A stretch of DNA of 64,000 bases from Polyangiaceae bacterium (GTDB lineage Bacteria > Myxococcota_A > Polyangia > Polyangiales > Polyangiaceae), in assembly GCA_020633205.1 (NCBI GenBank), contig JACKEB010000013.1, positions 248,001-312,000 of the forward strand, in the 5' to 3' direction. The notes below the pieces were generated by a model. The model ran no database searches, was not told the origin of the DNA, and saw only the letters and a list, made by a program, of their open reading frames with translations. A program made the position numbers and the translations under genes. Positions 36,122-44,737 of this stretch are shown here, in pieces (within the stretch, counting starts at the first letter, position 1; every line of letters starts with the position of its first letter).

Positions 36122-38052
36122 GGCGCTCGTCTGCGCTCGTCCTCGCCCTTGGACTGTGCGTCGCTCCGGCCTGTAGCGGTGATGAAGCTGCTCCGACAGA
36201 GACCATCAAGTCGCTAGCGGACCTGGTGGTGAGCGCGATATCGCCCGGGCTCGTGCTACCCGGTAGCGACGTGCGCGTGGAGGGCAGCTTTCCTGATGTA
36301 GTAGAGCAACTGCAGCTCCGACTGGTTGGCAGCCTGGATGGCAGTCCAGCGGACCTGGTCATTCCCCTGGAGCGTCAGGGCGAGGTCCTCGTCGGTAGCT
36401 GGCCTGCGTCCGCACCGCGAGGAAACGGGTTGCTGGTGGCGCAGGTCGTCGGCGTCGACGCGGTGGATGGTCGCGAGCATACTTCGAACCGCCAGGACTG
36501 GAACCTCTCATCGGCTGCGGAGCTGGTTCCCGTTTTGGATACCGCTCAGGGCGGCGTGGCATTCGTCAACGACGCCATTCAAGTCACTGGGAGTGGCTTT
36601 CTGCTGGGCGGAGGCGAAGGCCACAGCGTCGTGGTGGTGAATGGCTGCTTCCAGGCGACGACGGCGGCTACCTGCGAAGCGGTTCTTGAACAGCGCCTCG
36701 TGCTCGAGACGAACGGCTCCCCGGAGCGCGCCTCGGGCAGTTTTGCCTTCGCACCGCGCATCGCAGGGATCGCCGCAGGAAGCTTCAACGGAAGCGTGCG
36801 TATCGAGAACTCGCCCAGCCAAGCCACGGGGGGAAGCAGCGCTGAACTTCCGTTGAGCTTGGAGCTACTCGCTCCACGAGTTTTCGGGCTGTCACCTCAG
36901 AGCGGGAGCCTAGGGCAAAAGGTTTCGGTCACCGGCGGCGGCTTCGTCGCGCAGAGTGAGGACGACCCGACGCCCGCGGCGACGCGCTTGCTTTTGGCGG
37001 GGGACTTTACCCTCGAAGGTGGCGTCTCGATCCCGGTGAGCTTCGAGATAGTTCCGGGCTTCGAGTCCGGGAACGAGTTGGTCTACGTGATCAACGAGGA
37101 GGATGCTCTGGGCACCTCGGCCGATCTGCGCCGCACCAAGGGTACGCTCGCCGGCAACATCACGCCCATCGTTAGTTACGCGGGCGAAACGATCACCGGC
37201 GCCCCAGAGCCTGTCGAACTCGAACTACTACCCGTAAAACAGGTCGTCTACGTGAGCTTCTTACCGAGCTACGTGGAGAGTTTGCGACATTTCGGTATGC
37301 GGGCGGTGGATCAACCCATCCGCGAGCGAGCGCTCGAGGTCGCTAGTGCGCTGTATGCTGGCCTGAGCGTTGAGTTCCGTACGGAACAGCCTGAGGACTT
37401 CGGGTTGTATACTCGTATCGATGTGGGCGGTCTGGATCCAAACGGACTTGGGTTACTCGGCTACGACAACACTCCGGGCAAAGACGTGAACAACATCCGC
37501 CTGGACGATCGCGTGGGCGGGGTGAACGCAGTGACCCAGGAAAACGGCGATCCCGGATTTGGCGGGGTGTTCGTCGAGAGCCTGTTCGGCTTCAGCAAGC
37601 ACCCAGGCAACTTCGCGACCGAGCTGAGTGGCGCCGACCCAACCTTCGATCAGCTCTTTGACCCGTTCCGTCCTGACGTTGGGCGGCATCCAGTCCTCGC
37701 GACCGAGACCGAACTCATTGTTCTCCCGAGTGTCGCGTCCTGTGATGCAGCGGACTCACGCCCCTTGCAGATCGCCTGTGCCGTGCACGCGCTAGGCAGC
37801 CTGATCGGTGACACGCTGGCCCACGAGTTGGGTCACGCACTGGGGCTCGCTCAGCCCGAGGGAACGGGCTTTCACAACTCGAGCGACGCGCCGGGTCGGC
37901 TGATGGATGGCGGCTCCGCCCGAGAGTTCCGCGAGCGAGCGCGCCTGGCGGGCAGTGATCGCGTGCTGTTTTGCCAGGAGAATTTCGCGTACCTGCAAGG
38001 GATCCTAGGCAGCGGAAGTGATCCGGAGCCTAGCCGTCCGAGCTGCGAATGA
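36112..38052 (+). CDS. Metzincin-like zinc-metalloprotease lipoprotein with IPT/TIG-like domains
   Basis: 646 residues from ATG 36112; GTG 36118 would give a clean 4-nt GTGA overlap and is nearly as likely. Lipobox VAPAC is at about residue 21. IPT/TIG-like sheets follow (VSAISPGLVLPGSDVRVEGS, VFGLSPQSGSLGQKVSVTGG). The catalytic motif is DTLAHELGHALGLAQPEG with a later His (GTGFHNSS) and RLMDGGS as probable Met-turn. HELGHxLGL plus MD is the metzincin pattern, but the third ligand spacing is longer than HExxHxxGxxH. Probably secreted or surface-anchored, acting with the PPC lipoprotein that precedes it. Confidence 0.68.
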   Translation: MPVRRSSALVLALGLCVAPACSGDEAAPTETIKSLADLVVSAISPGLVLPGSDVRVEGSFPDVVEQLQLRLVGSLDGSPADLVIPLERQGEVLVGSWPASAPRGNGLLVAQVVGVDAVDGREHTSNRQDWNLSSAAELVPVLDTAQGGVAFVNDAIQVTGSGFLLGGGEGHSVVVVNGCFQATTAATCEAVLEQRLVLETNGSPERASGSFAFAPRIAGIAAGSFNGSVRIENSPSQATGGSSAELPLSLELLAPRVFGLSPQSGSLGQKVSVTGGGFVAQSEDDPTPAATRLLLAGDFTLEGGVSIPVSFEIVPGFESGNELVYVINEEDALGTSADLRRTKGTLAGNITPIVSYAGETITGAPEPVELELLPVKQVVYVSFLPSYVESLRHFGMRAVDQPIRERALEVASALYAGLSVEFRTEQPEDFGLYTRIDVGGLDPNGLGLLGYDNTPGKDVNNIRLDDRVGGVNAVTQENGDPGFGGVFVESLFGFSKHPGNFATELSGADPTFDQLFDPFRPDVGRHPVLATETELIVLPSVASCDAADSRPLQIACAVHALGSLIGDTLAHELGHALGLAQPEGTGFHNSSDAPGRLMDGGSAREFRERARLAGSDRVLFCQENFAYLQGILGSGSDPEPSRPSCE

Positions 38053-38109
38053 TCGCGAGCTGAGCGGGGCACGATCTTGCTACGAGGCGCCGCCGCGTGG
38101 GCGTAGCGT

Positions 38110-38577
38110 ATGCCCATGACGAATCTGGAACTCAGGTATGAGGTGTTCGCTCGTCGAAGTGGAGCGCCGAGCGCCGGTCTCCCTGGGCGCCAACCGGTGA
38201 CCGCTGATGAGTTCCGAGATGTGCTGCGCCGCTCCACCCTGGGTGAGCGCCGCCCGGTAGATGACCTCGAGCGCCTGAGTACGATGCTCGAAAACTCCAA
38301 CTTGATCGTTACCGCGCGGGAACCAGTGCGCGGGCTGCTGATCGGCATTTCTCGGTGTGTCACCGACTTTGCCTACTGCTGCTATTGCTCCGACCTCGCG
38401 GTGGACGAGGCGGTGCAACGCCTAGGCGTTGGCAAGGAGCTTTTGCGGCTCACCCGCGAAGCGGCAGGAGAGCAGGCCACGCTGCTGCTCGTCGCTGCGC
38501 CCAAGGCGAAGGACTACTATCCCCACATCGGGATGGCGCACGTCGAGGCTTGCTTCGCGTTCAACCGCACTCGGTGA
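38110..38577 (+). CDS. GNAT family N-acetyltransferase
   Basis: 155 residues, the size of a single GNAT domain. Acetyl-CoA-binding motif A is YCSDLAVDEAVQRLGVGKEL (about residues 98-117, QRLGVG being the R/QxxGxG/A loop), followed by the usual helix and LLVAAPKAKDYYPHIGM as motif B (Tyr, common acid/base). No signal peptide, so it acts in the cytoplasm. Substrate unknown. It stands alone between the metzincin lipoprotein and the convergent LTxxQ gene. Confidence 0.82.
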   Translation: MPMTNLELRYEVFARRSGAPSAGLPGRQPVTADEFRDVLRRSTLGERRPVDDLERLSTMLENSNLIVTAREPVRGLLIGISRCVTDFAYCCYCSDLAVDEAVQRLGVGKELLRLTREAAGEQATLLLVAAPKAKDYYPHIGMAHVEACFAFNRTR

Positions 38578-38605
38578 CCCGCGCGTCACCTACCCGGTGG
38601 GGGCC

Positions 38606-39109
38606 TCAGTCGCGGCGGTGCTTCCTTACGGCCTTGCGCAGCTTGCGTTGTAGCTGTTGCATCGCCTGAAAGAGCTTGGCTTGCTGCTTCGGCGTGAGCT
38701 CCTTGGAGAGCGCGGTGAAGTGCTTGTTCTGCAGTTTGTGCAGATCGTCGCGGTTCTTGCGTAGAGCCGCCATGGCCTTCGAGTAGGCTTTCTGGTCGTC
38801 GCTGTCCGCGTCGAGGAGCTTCTTCAGCGCCTGACGGCTCGAGCGCATTTCCTCGCGGAGCTTACGCTGCTCCTCGCGGTCCTTCTTCAACAGCTCGGCG
38901 ACCTTGTCCGCCTTCTTGTCGTCGAGACCGACCTTCTCCTTGAGGACCTTGCGCACGACCTCTTGCATGCGCTTCTCCACCTCTTCGCGCTTCGGCTTGG
39001 CGAACGCGAAGCTGCTGGTGAACAGCACGCTGACCAGCGCCAGCAGCGCGAACAGCCAGTGGCGCCGGTTCCGCTCTAAACGTGAGCCGGGGAGTTTCGA
39101 GTCAGTCAT
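38606..39109 (-). CDS. Exported LTxxQ (Spy/CpxP-like) periplasmic protein
   Basis: 167 residues from the ATG at 39109, one base after the anti-sigma-like stop; longer frames read into that gene. A signal helix (LFALLALVSVLFTSSFAFA) precedes a very charged helical protein. The LTxxQ motif of Spy/CpxP/CnrX-type periplasmic proteins is seen as LTPKQQAKLFQAMQQLQRKL near the C-terminus. Such proteins act as envelope chaperones or sensors for extracytoplasmic stress. With the sigma and anti-sigma-like genes it forms a three-gene stress module resembling cnrYXH/zra logic. Confidence 0.7.
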   Translation of the reverse strand: MTDSKLPGSRLERNRRHWLFALLALVSVLFTSSFAFAKPKREEVEKRMQEVVRKVLKEKVGLDDKKADKVAELLKKDREEQRKLREEMRSSRQALKKLLDADSDDQKAYSKAMAALRKNRDDLHKLQNKHFTALSKELTPKQQAKLFQAMQQLQRKLRKAVRKHRRD

Positions 39110-39110
39110 A

Positions 39111-39854
39111 TCAGCCACCTTCGTTTGCCACGTCATCCAGCGCTGACAGGAGCGCGTCGAGATCCTCATCGTCCTCGGGGGTATCCAGCGCGTCCAGCGC
39201 GAGGCCGAAATCGTCGTCCCCGTTGTCCACCATCGTGGCAACCATCAAGGAGCTATCTTCCGAGCTGAACTCCGGTTCGCTGGCGCTCGGTGCGGGCTCT
39301 GCCGTCTTCGCGATTGGCTTGGCTTCCGCGACCAGCGTGCTCGGTGCCTTCACGCCTGCTTGGGGTTCGGCGGTGTCGCTCGCGCCGCCGCCGAAGCCTA
39401 CGAAGATCGCTAGCACCGCAGCAGCTGCCGCTGCGAGCGGGGGGGCCAAGCGCAGGAAGCCGCGGCGCTTCTCCTGGGCAGCGCGCTGGGGAGCATCCTT
39501 CGAACGCGCTGCGACCCGGGTGAGATCTGGACCGGATAGTTCGGCGGATGTGCGCTCGAAGAGATCTCGCAAGTCGGCTTCGGGTGCGAGCTCGGCGTGA
39601 TCGAGGAAGCGCCGCTGGGTGGCGACGCTGAGCTGGGCGGCGGAGTCGTCGAAGAGTGCACCGAGCTCTTGCTCGAGCTCGTCGTCGTCTTCGCCCAGCT
39701 CGTCTGCGATGACCTCGGGGATACGTCCAGCGAAAGCAACGAGGCGTGCTTCGATGGCGGATTCTAGTTCCAGGGTGGGAAAGCCGGCTTGGAGCTCGAG
39801 TTCGAGTGCTTCGAGTTCGAGCGCGTCTTCGGCGGAGAGTTCTTGGTCAGTCAC
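39111..39854 (-). CDS. Anti-sigma-factor-like single-pass membrane protein
   Basis: 247 residues. An acidic cytoplasmic N-terminal region (residues 1-125, ALELEALELELQAGFPTLEL) precedes a membrane helix (LRLAPPLAAAAAAVLAIFVGF, about 135-155) and an acidic extracytoplasmic tail. It overlaps the ECF sigma gene by 4 nt and ends one base before the LTxxQ gene. The zinc-type HxxxCxxC motif of ZAS anti-sigmas is absent, so anti-sigma function rests on position and topology. Confidence 0.6.
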   Translation of the reverse strand: MTDQELSAEDALELEALELELQAGFPTLELESAIEARLVAFAGRIPEVIADELGEDDDELEQELGALFDDSAAQLSVATQRRFLDHAELAPEADLRDLFERTSAELSGPDLTRVAARSKDAPQRAAQEKRRGFLRLAPPLAAAAAAVLAIFVGFGGGASDTAEPQAGVKAPSTLVAEAKPIAKTAEPAPSASEPEFSSEDSSLMVATMVDNGDDDFGLALDALDTPEDDEDLDALLSALDDVANEGG

Positions 39855-40528
39855 GACGCATCTCCTTCTGCGCTCGCATCGGCTTGCTGGGGGACAGCGC
39901 CGATTTCGGCGAGTTTCTGTTTGAGTTCTTTGAGGGCCAAGTGCACCAGCACCCGCGCTGAACCTTCGGTCGAGCCGATGGCGTCGGCGATCTCGGCGTA
40001 AGACAGGTTACCGTCGAGGCGCATCATGGCTGCCTCGCGGCGCTTCTCCGGCATGCTGGAGAGAGCTTCGCGCACCAAGTGGGCGGTGCGCTCCGCGCTG
40101 AGCAGCTCGAGGGGAGAGGCTGCGCGCTCCGGCTCCGCCGAAGCGTCCTCACGCGTCCTACGACGCCGTTCCCCGCGGAACAGGGTGTGTGCGCGCTTGA
40201 TGGCGATCGAGGTGAGGAACGCCTTGAGCGAAGTGCCCGGGGTGTAGCGGTGGAGCTCCTTGAACGCGATCGTCAGGCTCTCCTGAACGGCGTCCTCCGC
40301 GATGGCCTGATTGTGGCAGGCGCGCATCGCGAGGCGAAACATCAGGCCCAGGTGCGGGCGCACCAAGGTGGCAAAGGCCTGGCCGTCTCCGTCCAGGGCG
40401 CGCCCCACCAACTCCGCTTCTAGCGAGACCACGTCAGCCTGAGCCATCACCTCACGTTCTAGGCGCTTTGCGGGACCGGGGACCAGCCCCAAGCTGCCGA
40501 CCGTGGAATCCAGTGTTGCGTCCGACAT
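39851..40528 (-). CDS. ECF RNA polymerase sigma factor
   Basis: 225 residues from the ATG at 40528; an in-frame TTG at 40546 is less likely. Region 2 is ATLVRPHLGLMFRLAMRACH with AIAEDAVQESLTIAFKELHR, and region 4 is LSSMPEKRREAAMMRLDGNL with SYAEIADAIGSTEGSARVLV. It redirects RNA polymerase to a regulon controlled by the downstream anti-sigma-like and LTxxQ genes. A 10-bp hairpin lies 43 nt upstream (40571-40600). Confidence 0.9.
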   Translation of the reverse strand: MSDATLDSTVGSLGLVPGPAKRLEREVMAQADVVSLEAELVGRALDGDGQAFATLVRPHLGLMFRLAMRACHNQAIAEDAVQESLTIAFKELHRYTPGTSLKAFLTSIAIKRAHTLFRGERRRRTREDASAEPERAASPLELLSAERTAHLVREALSSMPEKRREAAMMRLDGNLSYAEIADAIGSTEGSARVLVHLALKELKQKLAEIGAVPQQADASAEGDAS

Positions 40529-40570
40529 ACAGGGGAGGAATGCCAAGCTCCCCGGCGCAGTTAATGCGCC

Positions 40571-40600
40571 ACGCCTCGAGACGTGAATATTCTCGAGGCG
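40571..40600. other. Hairpin in ECF operon leader
   Basis: CGCCTCGAGA-CGTGAATAT-TCTCGAGGCG is a perfect 10-bp inverted repeat. It lies 43 nt before the sigma start and 47 nt after the crotonase stop, next to the dispersed G-rich motif. No T-run follows on the minus strand, so it may be an operator or a processing structure. Confidence 0.45.
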
Positions 40601-40604
40601 CCGT

Positions 40605-40624
40605 GTGCCCTCACCCCCAAACCC
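40605..40624 (-). repeat. Dispersed G-rich intergenic motif, copy
   Basis: Plus strand GTGCCCTCACCCCCAAACCC; minus strand GGGTTTGGGGGTGAGGGCAC, identical over its length to part of the 42002-42024 copy. Confidence 0.6.
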
Positions 40625-40647
40625 AAAACTTGGGGAGTTCCGAGAGC

Positions 40648-41466
40648 TTAACGACCTTTGAAGGTCGGGCTCCGCTTCTCCATGAACGCGCCGACGGCCT
40701 CTCCCAGGTCCTCGCTGGCCAAAAATGCCGAGTTCCAGGCGGCCACGAAGGTCAGCCCGGCGTCGATGCTCTTGTCCGCGCCGTAGTCGAGCACCTGCTT
40801 CACGCCGCGCACCGTCAGTGGCGCATTGGCAGCGATTTCTTGCGCCATCGCCAGCGCCGCAGCCTTCAGCTCGGCCTCGTCGGCGAAGACTTGATTCACC
40901 AGACCGATGCGCTCCGCGCGAGCGGCGTCGATGTCTTTACCGGTGAACGCCAGCTCGCGGGTGTTGCCCTGACCGATGATCGGGGGCAGCCGCTGCAGGG
41001 TGCCGATATCGGCCACGATCGCGATCTTGGTTTCCCGTACGGAAAATTTGGTGTCCGCGCTGGCGAGGCGGATGTCGCACGCCGCCACGAGGTCCACGCC
41101 ACCTCCGATGCACCAGCCGTGGATCGCGGCGATAACCGGCACCGGGCTCTTGGCGACTTTATCGAAGCAGCTCTGCAGTTGCTTGATGGTGTTGAAGAGC
41201 TCGTAGCGTTCCTTGGCCTTGCCGCCGGCGAACGCCGCGCCCATCTCCGAGAACGCGGCCTGTAGATCCAGCCCGTAGGTGAAGGGCTTGACGTTGGACT
41301 GCAGCACCACCGCGCGGAGCTCCTGATCTTGCGCCAGGTGATCGAACGCAGCACCCACGTCGCGGAACAGCTGCGGGGGCATGGTGGGCTTCTCCAAGCC
41401 AATGATCGCGACGTGGCCGTCGCGCTTGAGGCTCAGGGTTTCGTAGCTCGGATCTTCAGTCGTCAT
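40648..41466 (-). CDS. Crotonase-family protein, dienoyl-CoA isomerase-like
   Basis: 272 residues from the ATG at 41466 (MTTEDPSYETLSLKRDGHVA); upstream in-frame residues are antisense to the monooxygenase-like gene. Oxyanion segments are NVKPFTYGLDLQAAFSE and AIHGWCIGGGVDLVAACDIR. IAIVADIGTLQRLPPIIGQG closely resembles the delta3,5-delta2,4-dienoyl-CoA isomerase (ECH1) motif ADxGTLQRLP, whose Asp is catalytic. It would help oxidise unsaturated acyl-CoAs. Monocistronic; it is not next to the SDR-OYE operon. Confidence 0.82.
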   Translation of the reverse strand: MTTEDPSYETLSLKRDGHVAIIGLEKPTMPPQLFRDVGAAFDHLAQDQELRAVVLQSNVKPFTYGLDLQAAFSEMGAAFAGGKAKERYELFNTIKQLQSCFDKVAKSPVPVIAAIHGWCIGGGVDLVAACDIRLASADTKFSVRETKIAIVADIGTLQRLPPIIGQGNTRELAFTGKDIDAARAERIGLVNQVFADEAELKAAALAMAQEIAANAPLTVRGVKQVLDYGADKSIDAGLTFVAAWNSAFLASEDLGEAVGAFMEKRSPTFKGR

Positions 41467-41592
41467 GGTCCCTCGTCTGCGGCGGTACCCAAGGCCTAGC
41501 TCGAGTTGAGTGGGGGCGAAACGTATCGCGCTTTGGCGCGAGAAGCCCGAGATCGACGCCCCGATTGGGGGCGATTGGCGTAGGATCGCAGG

Positions 41593-41967
41593 ATGATCGT
41601 CGTGACGAATCGCATTCCGGTGGCCGACGGCCACGAAGAGGACTTTGAAGACCGCTTCAGCAAGCGCGTTCACCTGGTGGATCAGTCGCCGGGGTTCATT
41701 CGCAACGAAGTCCACCGTCCGCGCCCGATGAAGTTCGATCACGAGGCTGGGGGCTTCGTCCCAGATCCCGAAAAGGAAGGCTTCTACGAGGTGAAGACCT
41801 GGTGGAGGAGCTTCGACGATTTCGTTGCCTGGACCCGTAGCCCCGCGTTCGCCGAAGCCCACAAGAACCGCGCGCCGAAGGAGATGTTCCGCGGCCCCAA
41901 CGTGCTTGAAGTGCACGAGGTGTTCTTGTCGACGGATCTCGGCGACGAAGCCAAGCGCAACGCCTAG
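41593..41967 (+). CDS. Antibiotic biosynthesis monooxygenase (ABM/HmoB-like) domain protein
   Basis: 124 residues forming one ABM-type ferredoxin fold: MIVVTNRIPVADGHEEDFED opens it, VDQSPGFIRNEV is the central strand, and YEVKTWWRSFDDFVAWTRSP with FAEAHKNR is typical of IsdG/HmoA/HmoB relatives. Members degrade haem or oxidise small aromatics without cofactor, or have no known activity. The His in EAHKNR is a possible haem ligand. No signal peptide. Confidence 0.78.
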   Translation: MIVVTNRIPVADGHEEDFEDRFSKRVHLVDQSPGFIRNEVHRPRPMKFDHEAGGFVPDPEKEGFYEVKTWWRSFDDFVAWTRSPAFAEAHKNRAPKEMFRGPNVLEVHEVFLSTDLGDEAKRNA

Positions 41968-42001
41968 CACCCAGTGGACGAACACACTTCTGCCCGCGCA
42001 A

Positions 42002-42024
42002 GCGGGTTTGGGGGTGAGGGCACG
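42002..42024 (+). repeat. Dispersed G-rich intergenic motif, copy
   Basis: GCGGGTTTGGGGGTGAGGGCACG, the longest copy, between the monooxygenase-like gene and the AI-2E transporter gene. It shares 20 bases with the inverted copy at 40605-40624. Confidence 0.6.
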
Positions 42025-42138
42025 AGGCGTTGTGCGTCACTCCACGCTGAGTTGGGTGTTGCCTAAGCGCCTCGCTAGCGCGACGTGTTGCGCGAATTGG
42101 GCCGCTGGATCCGAGGGGCGATATCGTGCGTACGCCCC

Positions 42139-43212
42139 ATGCCCGACGTCGTGCGAGGTCCTGCCCGCTTTCTGCTGATTGGCGCTGCCCTCGTGGTGGT
42201 GATCGCGGGGCTCAAGCAAGCTCAGCCGCTAGTCGTCCCGCTGGTGTTCGCGGCGTTCCTTTCTGCGATGAGCGCACCGTTCGTCTTCTGGCTGGAGCGT
42301 CGGCTGCCCGCGTGGCTCTCCGTGAGCTTGGTCGTGCTGATCATGCTTGGAGTGCTGGTGCTGGTTGGCGCGGTCGTGGGCACCAGCGTGAACCAGTTCG
42401 TTGCCGCGGCTCCAGGCTATGAAGAGGGCCTGAACCAGCTATTCGGCGGGATCGGCGCTTGGCTGCAAGGACACGGCGTCCACTTCAGCCGCAAGGAGCT
42501 GGGTGAGCTGGTCAATCCCGGCGCGCTGATGCGCTTCTTGGGTGGAACCTTGAGCGGCGTCGCCAACATGTTGAGCAACCTCCTGTTGGTGGTGCTGACG
42601 ATGGCCTTCATCCTGCTCGAAGCAACCACGCTGAGTAAGAAGGTGCGCGCGGCGATGGGAGATCCCACAGCGGACCTCAGCCGCTGGCTCAAGATGGCCA
42701 CCGAGGTGAAGCGTTACGTGGTCATCAAGACCTATGTCTCGATGGGCACGGGCATCACGATTGGGCTGTTTCTGTGGGCGCTTGGCGTCGATTTTCCCCT
42801 GCTCTGGGGGCTACTGGCGTTCCTGTTGAACTACGTCCCGAACATCGGCTCCGCGATTGCGGCCGTCCCCCCAGTGTTGCTCGCGCTGGTGCAGTTTGGC
42901 TGGGGCCGGGCGCTGGCTACGCTGGGCGGCTTCCTGCTCGTGAATATGCTGATCGGCAACGTGGTCGAGCCTGCCTTGATGGGGCGCCGACTGGGGCTCT
43001 CCACGCTGGTGGTGTTCCTCAGCTTGATCTTCTGGGGCTGGTTGTGGGGACCCGTGGGGATGCTGCTCAGCGTTCCGCTCACCATGGTAGTAAAAATCCT
43101 CCTGGAAAATACCCAGTGGTACGGAGCTGCGGTGATGCTCGGCGGTGACCCAGACAAAGAGCCGCCGAGCTTGCCTCCCCCTGGCATGCGGCGCAGTCGG
43201 CCGCCGGCTTGA
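42139..43212 (+). CDS. AI-2E family transporter
   Basis: 357 residues from the ATG at 42139; an in-frame TTG at 42085 would add 18 residues. Helices such as FLLIGAALVVVIAGL, PLVVPLVFAAFLSAMSAPFV and LSVSLVVLIMLGVLVLVGAV, a soluble loop with EEGLNQLFGGIGAWLQGHGV, and the C-terminal core ALGVDFPLLWGLLAFLLNYV and PNIGSAIAAVPPVLLALVQF define the PurR-regulated permease/AI-2E (TqsA) family. Known members export autoinducer-2 or exchange sodium and protons. Substrate not deducible. Confidence 0.88.
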   Translation: MPDVVRGPARFLLIGAALVVVIAGLKQAQPLVVPLVFAAFLSAMSAPFVFWLERRLPAWLSVSLVVLIMLGVLVLVGAVVGTSVNQFVAAAPGYEEGLNQLFGGIGAWLQGHGVHFSRKELGELVNPGALMRFLGGTLSGVANMLSNLLLVVLTMAFILLEATTLSKKVRAAMGDPTADLSRWLKMATEVKRYVVIKTYVSMGTGITIGLFLWALGVDFPLLWGLLAFLLNYVPNIGSAIAAVPPVLLALVQFGWGRALATLGGFLLVNMLIGNVVEPALMGRRLGLSTLVVFLSLIFWGWLWGPVGMLLSVPLTMVVKILLENTQWYGAAVMLGGDPDKEPPSLPPPGMRRSRPPA

Positions 43213-43222
43213 GCGACATAGC

Positions 43223-43981
43223 TCAAGTGGGCTGTTCGGTCGCGCGCACCAGGACGTCGTGGATCTGCACATGGGGCGGCGCCGTGAGCAAATGGATCAC
43301 ACTCTTCGCGATGTCTTCAGGCTGCAGGACCTTGTAGCGCCGGTAGGTGGCCTGAGCTCGCTCCTCGCTCTGGAAGTAGCGGCTGTGGAACTCTGTTTCC
43401 ACAAAGCCTGGGCTCACGGAGCTCACGCGGATCGGGCTGCCGAGTTCCCGAAGCTCCTGGCGAAGCCCCTCGGTGAGGGAGCGCACCGCGTACTTCGTAG
43501 CGGAGTAGACGCCGCTACCTGACGGGACGCGGTGAGCGGACATGCTCGAGATGTGAATGATGTGGCCCTCGACCCCGCGGCGCTGCATGTCCGAGACCGC
43601 TAGCGAGGTGCACTCGCACAGCGCGAGCACATTGACCTCGAGCATCTCTCGCCAGTGCTCCGCGTCTCCGCCGATGAGCGGTGTCTCGTGACCGATCCCG
43701 GCATTGTTTACCAATACGTCGATGCCGCCCCAGCTCTCTTGTATCCGCGCGAAAACGGACTTGATGCTCTCCAAGTCGCGCAGGTCGCAGGGCAGGGGTA
43801 GGAGGCTGTCTCCTAGCTCTCCGCGCAGCGCCTGCAGGCGTTCCTCGCGACGTCCCGTTACGGCTACGCGCATCCCCAGCGCGTGCAGCGCGCGAGCGGT
43901 CGCGCGTCCAATGCCCGAAGATGCGCCGGTGACGAGCGCTACCTTGCCTGTCCAGCGTTGTGCGTCCTGGGAGTCACTCAT
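43223..43981 (-). CDS. Short-chain dehydrogenase/reductase
   Basis: 252 residues, classical SDR. LVTGASSGIGRATARALHAL, CDLRDLESIKSV, LVNNAGIGHETPL, Ser in HISSMSAHRVPSG, YSATKYAVRSLTEGL (YxxxK) and VSPGFVETEF are all present. The arginine after the second strand (VTGRREERLQAL) suggests NADPH preference. Substrate unknown. Convergent with the AI-2E transporter and read in the same direction as the alpha/beta hydrolase. Confidence 0.88.
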   Translation of the reverse strand: MSDSQDAQRWTGKVALVTGASSGIGRATARALHALGMRVAVTGRREERLQALRGELGDSLLPLPCDLRDLESIKSVFARIQESWGGIDVLVNNAGIGHETPLIGGDAEHWREMLEVNVLALCECTSLAVSDMQRRGVEGHIIHISSMSAHRVPSGSGVYSATKYAVRSLTEGLRQELRELGSPIRVSSVSPGFVETEFHSRYFQSEERAQATYRRYKVLQPEDIAKSVIHLLTAPPHVQIHDVLVRATEQPT

Positions 43982-44031
43982 GCGGTGCGAGTAGCACGCT
44001 GGATCCGCGGGGGTAAGTCCGTGGACCCTGG

Positions 44032-44643
44032 CTAGTCAGAGTGTTTGGCGACGAACAGTGCGATGGCAGCAAGAATGTCCTGATCCACGTCGTCCTGTGT
44101 CTTGCCCCACGCCTTGAGCTGACCCTTGGTGCACTGCAGGGAGTGGTCTCCAGACTCGACGACATAGAGTTCGTTCGAGGCCTTCATCTGGCGTCTCGTC
44201 TCGGCCAGCACATCCAACGGACACAGCTTGTCGCGCGTGCCCTGCACGAAGAGAATCGGGGTGGAGAGCTGTTTGAGCACGGCGTCTCGCCGCTTCTTTG
44301 GATCGCTGCTGCCCATGCCTTGTAGCGGATAGCCGAAGCAAATCACCGCGGAAACGGGTTCCTCGAGCGCCACGTGGCAACCCATGCGGCTGCCCATGCT
44401 CTTTCCAATCAGGAACACCGGGCGGTCCTTACCTTTGCTCTGCTCTTTGGCTTCGTGGAGCGCCGCTCGGTGAGCTTCGATCAGCTTCGGTTGGCGGTCT
44501 GGGGTGCGCCGTCCCTCTCGCATATAGGGATAGTCGAAGCGCACGACCTCGCCGAGGGTCGAGAGACGCTCCGCCCAACCCTGCATCCAGGGATGAGAGC
44601 TCGGCGCGCCAGCGCCATGGGCGAACAGAAAGAGCGGTCGCAT
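44032..44643 (-). CDS. Alpha/beta hydrolase (TEX30/KANL3-like dienelactone hydrolase clan)
   Basis: 203 residues. The oxyanion strand is FLFAHGAGAPSSHPWMQGWA. The nucleophile elbow is LIGKSMGSRMGCHVAL (GxSxG), the acid is in FVQGTRDKLCPLD, and the histidine in VESGDHSLQC. This set matches the small TEX30/KANL3-like family rather than a classic lipase. Substrate unknown. Its 5' region holds the hairpin and T-run at 44689-44737, so its expression may be attenuated. Confidence 0.82.
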   Translation of the reverse strand: MRPLFLFAHGAGAPSSHPWMQGWAERLSTLGEVVRFDYPYMREGRRTPDRQPKLIEAHRAALHEAKEQSKGKDRPVFLIGKSMGSRMGCHVALEEPVSAVICFGYPLQGMGSSDPKKRRDAVLKQLSTPILFVQGTRDKLCPLDVLAETRRQMKASNELYVVESGDHSLQCTKGQLKAWGKTQDDVDQDILAAIALFVAKHSD

Positions 44644-44688
44644 GCCGCGAGTCTAAACACGCCAGACCCTGTCCTTGTACTGCCGCAC

Positions 44689-44737
44689 AAAAAAGTAAGC
44701 CGGGTCGAGGGGGAGGTGCGAGGTCCCCGACCCGGCT
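44689..44737 (-). terminator. Hairpin with T6 tail in the leader of the alpha/beta hydrolase
   Basis: AGCCGGGTCG (698-707) pairs with CGACCCGGCT (728-737), ten perfect base pairs with further inner G-C pairs. On the minus strand the stem is followed, after three bases, by TTTTTT (44694-44689). No minus-strand gene ends upstream. It therefore terminates either a short RNA starting in the 44740-44840 gap or the leader of the hydrolase (attenuator). Confidence 0.5.

Noticed and set aside
40648..41985. 445-codon reading of the crotonase gene
   Set aside because: The first 170 codons are antisense to the ABM-like gene and lack homology; the crotonase begins at the ATG at 41466.
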